From assembly GCF_000612845.1 (NCBI RefSeq), contig NZ_CCAT010000040.1:1-64000 (forward strand): a stretch of 64,000 nt of DNA. Reading direction: 5' to 3'. The stretch comes from Clostridium ihumii AP5. GTDB taxonomy: Bacteria; Bacillota; Clostridia; Clostridiales; Clostridiaceae. The notes under the pieces were generated by a model. That model made no database searches. It was not told where the DNA came from and worked only from the letters and a program-made list of their open reading frames with translations. The position numbers were made by a program, and so were the translations under genes. Positions 61,637 to 64,000 of this stretch are shown here, piece after piece (position 1 is the stretch's first letter; each line of letters starts with the position of its first letter).

Positions 61637-64000
61637 TTAAGGTTTTGGAGTTGGTGTCGGATTAGGAGTTGGTGTTGGATCCGGTGTTGGTGTTGGGTCA
61701 GGATCCGGTGTTGGATTAGGATTTGGGTTAGGATCTGGATTTGGGTTAGGATCTGGTTTTGGATTAGGGTCTGGGTTTGGATTTGGTGTTGGGTTTGGAT
61801 TTGGAGTAGTTCCAGTATTTCCATTACCGTTACCGCTATTATTAGTATTTCCATTACCATTATTTTTGTCTTTATCCTTATCTTTGTCCTTGTCCTTGTT
61901 TTTATCTTTATCCTTATCTTTGTCTTTTTCTGTATCATTTTCTTGCTTATTTGTATTTTCTATTGGAGTTTGATTAAAGTCTTCAGATAATACATTGTGT
62001 GAAAAAGGTTTAACTGGTAAACCAGAATGTATTTGCTCCATAAAATCTTTCCAAATAGTTTTAGGTATGCTTGTATAACTATCTAATAATTCTACAGGTG
62101 TATCATATCCAATATATATAGCAGTTGTATAATAAGGAGTATATCCACAGAACCAAGCATCTTTATTACCATCTGTAGTTCCGGTTTTACCAGCAGAAGG
62201 CATGTTATTACTTAAAGATAACCCATAACCAGTTCCGTGGGGTTTAGATATAACACCTTCCAAAATATTAGTCATTTCATCTGCAGCAGTTGCAGTATAG
62301 ACATCTACCTCAGAATGTAGATTTTTATATAATATTTCATTTTCGTAGTTTTCTATTTTTTCTATACAAGTAGTTTCAATGTATTTTCCACTTCTTGCTA
62401 AGGTAGAGTAAGCACCAGCCATTTCCTCAGTAGTAACACCTTTAGTGAATCCTCCTAATGCAACTATTGGAGTTGTATCTGTAGGTGTTATATATTTAAA
62501 GTTCATGTTATGAAGATATGCTAATGATTCAGGAACACCTATTTCATTTACAAGATTAAATGGAATTGTATTTATTGATATTTCAGTTGCATATCTTAAG
62601 TTGACCATGCCCTTATAGCCTGGATACCAGTTAGCAGGACCATTATTAATAGCTTTATCTTCCATCATGCTATTTCCATTATAGCCTTTTTCAAAAGCAG
62701 GAGTATATGCAACTAATGGTTTTATAGCAGAACCTGGTTGTCTAACAGCTAAATAACCTCTATTGAAGGTATTATCTACTCCATCTTGATTACGTCCACC
62801 AACAATTGCAACAACATTACCAGTTGAGTTATCTATAGTAACAGCTGCACCTTGCATAGAGTATAGTCCCGTTTCCATGTCAGTTTCATAAAATCCAGCA
62901 AGATTTGAATCAACAGATTGTTGAAGTAATTTTTGTTTTTCGGGATCTAAAGATGTATATATTTTATATCCACCTTTTCTTACACTAGCATTAAACTTTT
63001 GATATAAGTCATTATATTCATTAAAATAATTTTGTCTTTCAGTGTCATTTTTAAAATCTGTTCTCAATACAAAACCACTATTCTTTATTAATTCAGTTAT
63101 AGTAGAATCTAGTGCATAAGATATACTGTAATCTTCATTTTCATACACAGACTCATCTTTATTAATGTTTAGTGTTACTTTTTGGTTTTTAGATGAATCG
63201 TATTCTGATTGAGAAATAAATTTAAGTCTTAACATATTATCAAGAATTAAATTTTTACGCTTAACTACATTATCACTTTTTGTTAAAGGATCATACATAG
63301 TTGGATTATTTGGTACAGCAGTTAAAAAACTAATTTCACCTAAAGTTAAATCTTTGCAAGGTTTGTTGAAGTAGTATCTAGATGCAGATTCTATTCCATA
63401 ATTACCATTACCAAAATAGATATTATTTAGATAAAACTCCATGATTTGTTCCTTACTGTACTTCTTCTCAAGATTAACAGCAATTATTATTTCTTCAAAT
63501 TTTCTTTTAAAAGTCTGATCAAGAGATAATACTGTAAGTTTTACAAGTTGTTGAGTTATTGTAGAACCACCCTGTGTAATCTCACCTCTATTTTTAACAA
63601 GTTCAAAGCTAGCTCTAGCTAAAGACTTAACATCAATTCCATTATGTTCCCAAAAACGATTATCCTCAATTGCTATAAAAGAATTTACTACATTTTTAGG
63701 TATATCTTTGTAATTTAAGTATTCATAGTCATGTTGAGCAAATTCTCTAAGTACTTTACCATCTTTATCATAAACAACAGTAGGCATTCTACTTAAAAAA
63801 GTTTCATAAGAAATATCATTTAGTTTACTTAATGAATTGTCATAGAAAGCTTGGATATTTTTGAAATTTAATAATAAAAATATACCAGATAAAAGTATAA
63901 GTGTAGCTAAACATATGCCTACAACTTTAAAAAACTTATTCCAAAAGCTTTTCTTTTTCTTCTTTTTCGTTTTAGTTTGTTTTTTTGTATTACTTTTTCC
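61637..64000 (-). CDS. Class A penicillin-binding protein (PBP1A type), 5' end beyond window
   Basis: At least 787 residues are visible and the frame stays open to the window end. It begins with a Lys-rich cytoplasmic tail, one transmembrane anchor (VVGICLATLILLSGIFLLL) and the GT51 transglycosylase domain (IAIEDNRFWEHNGIDVKSL, GGSTITQQLVKL, EIIIAVNLEKKYSKEQIMEFYLN split). The transpeptidase domain follows with active Ser in RQPGSAIKPLVAY and AGKTGTTDGNKDAWF. After residue 620 of the ORF-visible part comes a Lys-Asp repeat stretch, then Asn-Gly repeats, then a Pro-Asn/Thr-Asp tail of about 55 residues. It polymerises and crosslinks peptidoglycan outside the membrane. The low-complexity tail probably spans the wall and varies between strains. 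Confidence 0.95.
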   Translation of the reverse strand, partial: GKSNTKKQTKTKKKKKKSFWNKFFKVVGICLATLILLSGIFLLLNFKNIQAFYDNSLSKLNDISYETFLSRMPTVVYDKDGKVLREFAQHDYEYLNYKDIPKNVVNSFIAIEDNRFWEHNGIDVKSLARASFELVKNRGEITQGGSTITQQLVKLTVLSLDQTFKRKFEEIIIAVNLEKKYSKEQIMEFYLNNIYFGNGNYGIESASRYYFNKPCKDLTLGEISFLTAVPNNPTMYDPLTKSDNVVKRKNLILDNMLRLKFISQSEYDSSKNQKVTLNINKDESVYENEDYSISYALDSTITELIKNSGFVLRTDFKNDTERQNYFNEYNDLYQKFNASVRKGGYKIYTSLDPEKQKLLQQSVDSNLAGFYETDMETGLYSMQGAAVTIDNSTGNVVAIVGGRNQDGVDNTFNRGYLAVRQPGSAIKPLVAYTPAFEKGYNGNSMMEDKAINNGPANWYPGYKGMVNLRYATEISINTIPFNLVNEIGVPESLAYLHNMNFKYITPTDTTPIVALGGFTKGVTTEEMAGAYSTLARSGKYIETTCIEKIENYENEILYKNLHSEVDVYTATAADEMTNILEGVISKPHGTGYGLSLSNNMPSAGKTGTTDGNKDAWFCGYTPYYTTAIYIGYDTPVELLDSYTSIPKTIWKDFMEQIHSGLPVKPFSHNVLSEDFNQTPIENTNKQENDTEKDKDKDKDKNKDKDKDKDKDKNNGNGNTNNSGNGNGNTGTTPNPNPTPNPNPDPNPKPDPNPNPDPNPNPNPTPDPDPTPTPDPTPTPNPTPTPKP
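61640..61935. repeat. Hexanucleotide-type tandem repeats in the PBP tail
   Basis: The coding strand repeats Pro-Asn, Pro-Thr and Pro-Asp codon pairs (61640-61810) and Lys-Asp pairs (about 61865-61925). On the plus strand these read as GGATTTGG and TTATCTTTGTCC patterns. Such tracts change length by slippage. Confidence 0.75.

Noticed and set aside
61573-61990. Long open frames on both strands across the PBP tail (Trp/Ile-rich or Thr/Ile/Lys-rich)
   Set aside because: They are frame shadows of the Pro/Asn and Lys/Asp repeats of the penicillin-binding protein gene and have no ribosome sites.

Overview
The window is very AT-rich, with A/T-ending codons and AGA arginine codons throughout. It carries CWB2-type cell-wall-binding amidases, strong AGGAGG ribosome binding sites and a complete-looking anaerobic cobalamin cluster. 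This fits a spore-forming Clostridium (sensu stricto, Clostridiaceae); I cannot name the species from sequence alone. The left edge is the end of an rRNA operon (5S rRNA and tRNA-Lys).

Layout. 0-1.4 kb: 5S rRNA, tRNA-Lys, a repeat and a PH-domain protein. 1.4-2.7 kb: no gene seen. 2.7-14.6 kb: an AtoE-type short-chain fatty acid transporter, two tandem secreted amidases with CWB2 repeats, a DUF3298-type exported protein, an SRPBCC protein, a GH25 muramidase-like protein and oligoendopeptidase F. 14.6-17.6 kb: EamA transporter, an HsdS-like small protein, a CadC-like metal sensor with a small membrane protein, and a CBS-pair protein. 17.7-22.6 kb (minus strand): hemA, hemL, cbiM, cbiN, cbiQ behind a cobalamin riboswitch. 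23-24.1 kb: a GNAT acetyltransferase and a YfcE-type phosphoesterase. 24.5-43.2 kb (plus strand): a second cobalamin riboswitch, then cbiP, cbiB, cobD, a precorrin-2 dehydrogenase, hemC, a cobA-hemD fusion, hemB, cbiA, C, D, E, T, L, F, G, H, J, an ECF S-component and cbiK. 43.3-54.8 kb: an FtsX remnant, paired small membrane proteins, nagB, a long glutamine synthetase-family protein, a lone pyruvate-kinase C-terminal domain, an M3 oligopeptidase, HutD, a NifX/NifB-type protein, RidA, a 46-residue protein, EamA and hemolysin III. 55-64 kb: DUF1836 protein, Xaa-Pro aminopeptidase, APC permease and a class A penicillin-binding protein running off the right edge.

Together the hem and cbi genes make uroporphyrinogen III from glutamyl-tRNA, convert it through sirohydrochlorin and cobalt-sirohydrochlorin to cobyrinic acid diamide and cobyric acid, and attach the aminopropanol arm. 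Not in this window: the cobalt transporter ATPase CbiO, the corrinoid adenosyltransferase, and the nucleotide-loop genes cobU, cobS, cobT and cobC.

The most unusual content lies between genes: at least a dozen copies of a modular, strongly palindromic repeat family, including two inside the cobalamin cluster. Three copies contain a GC-richer core that folds into a compact three-way junction at the tip of a long stem, and the stem shows compensatory changes between copies. In several copies the right end also resembles an outward promoter, and in two cases the left end supplies the stop codon of the upstream gene. I regard this family as the best candidate for something undescribed.
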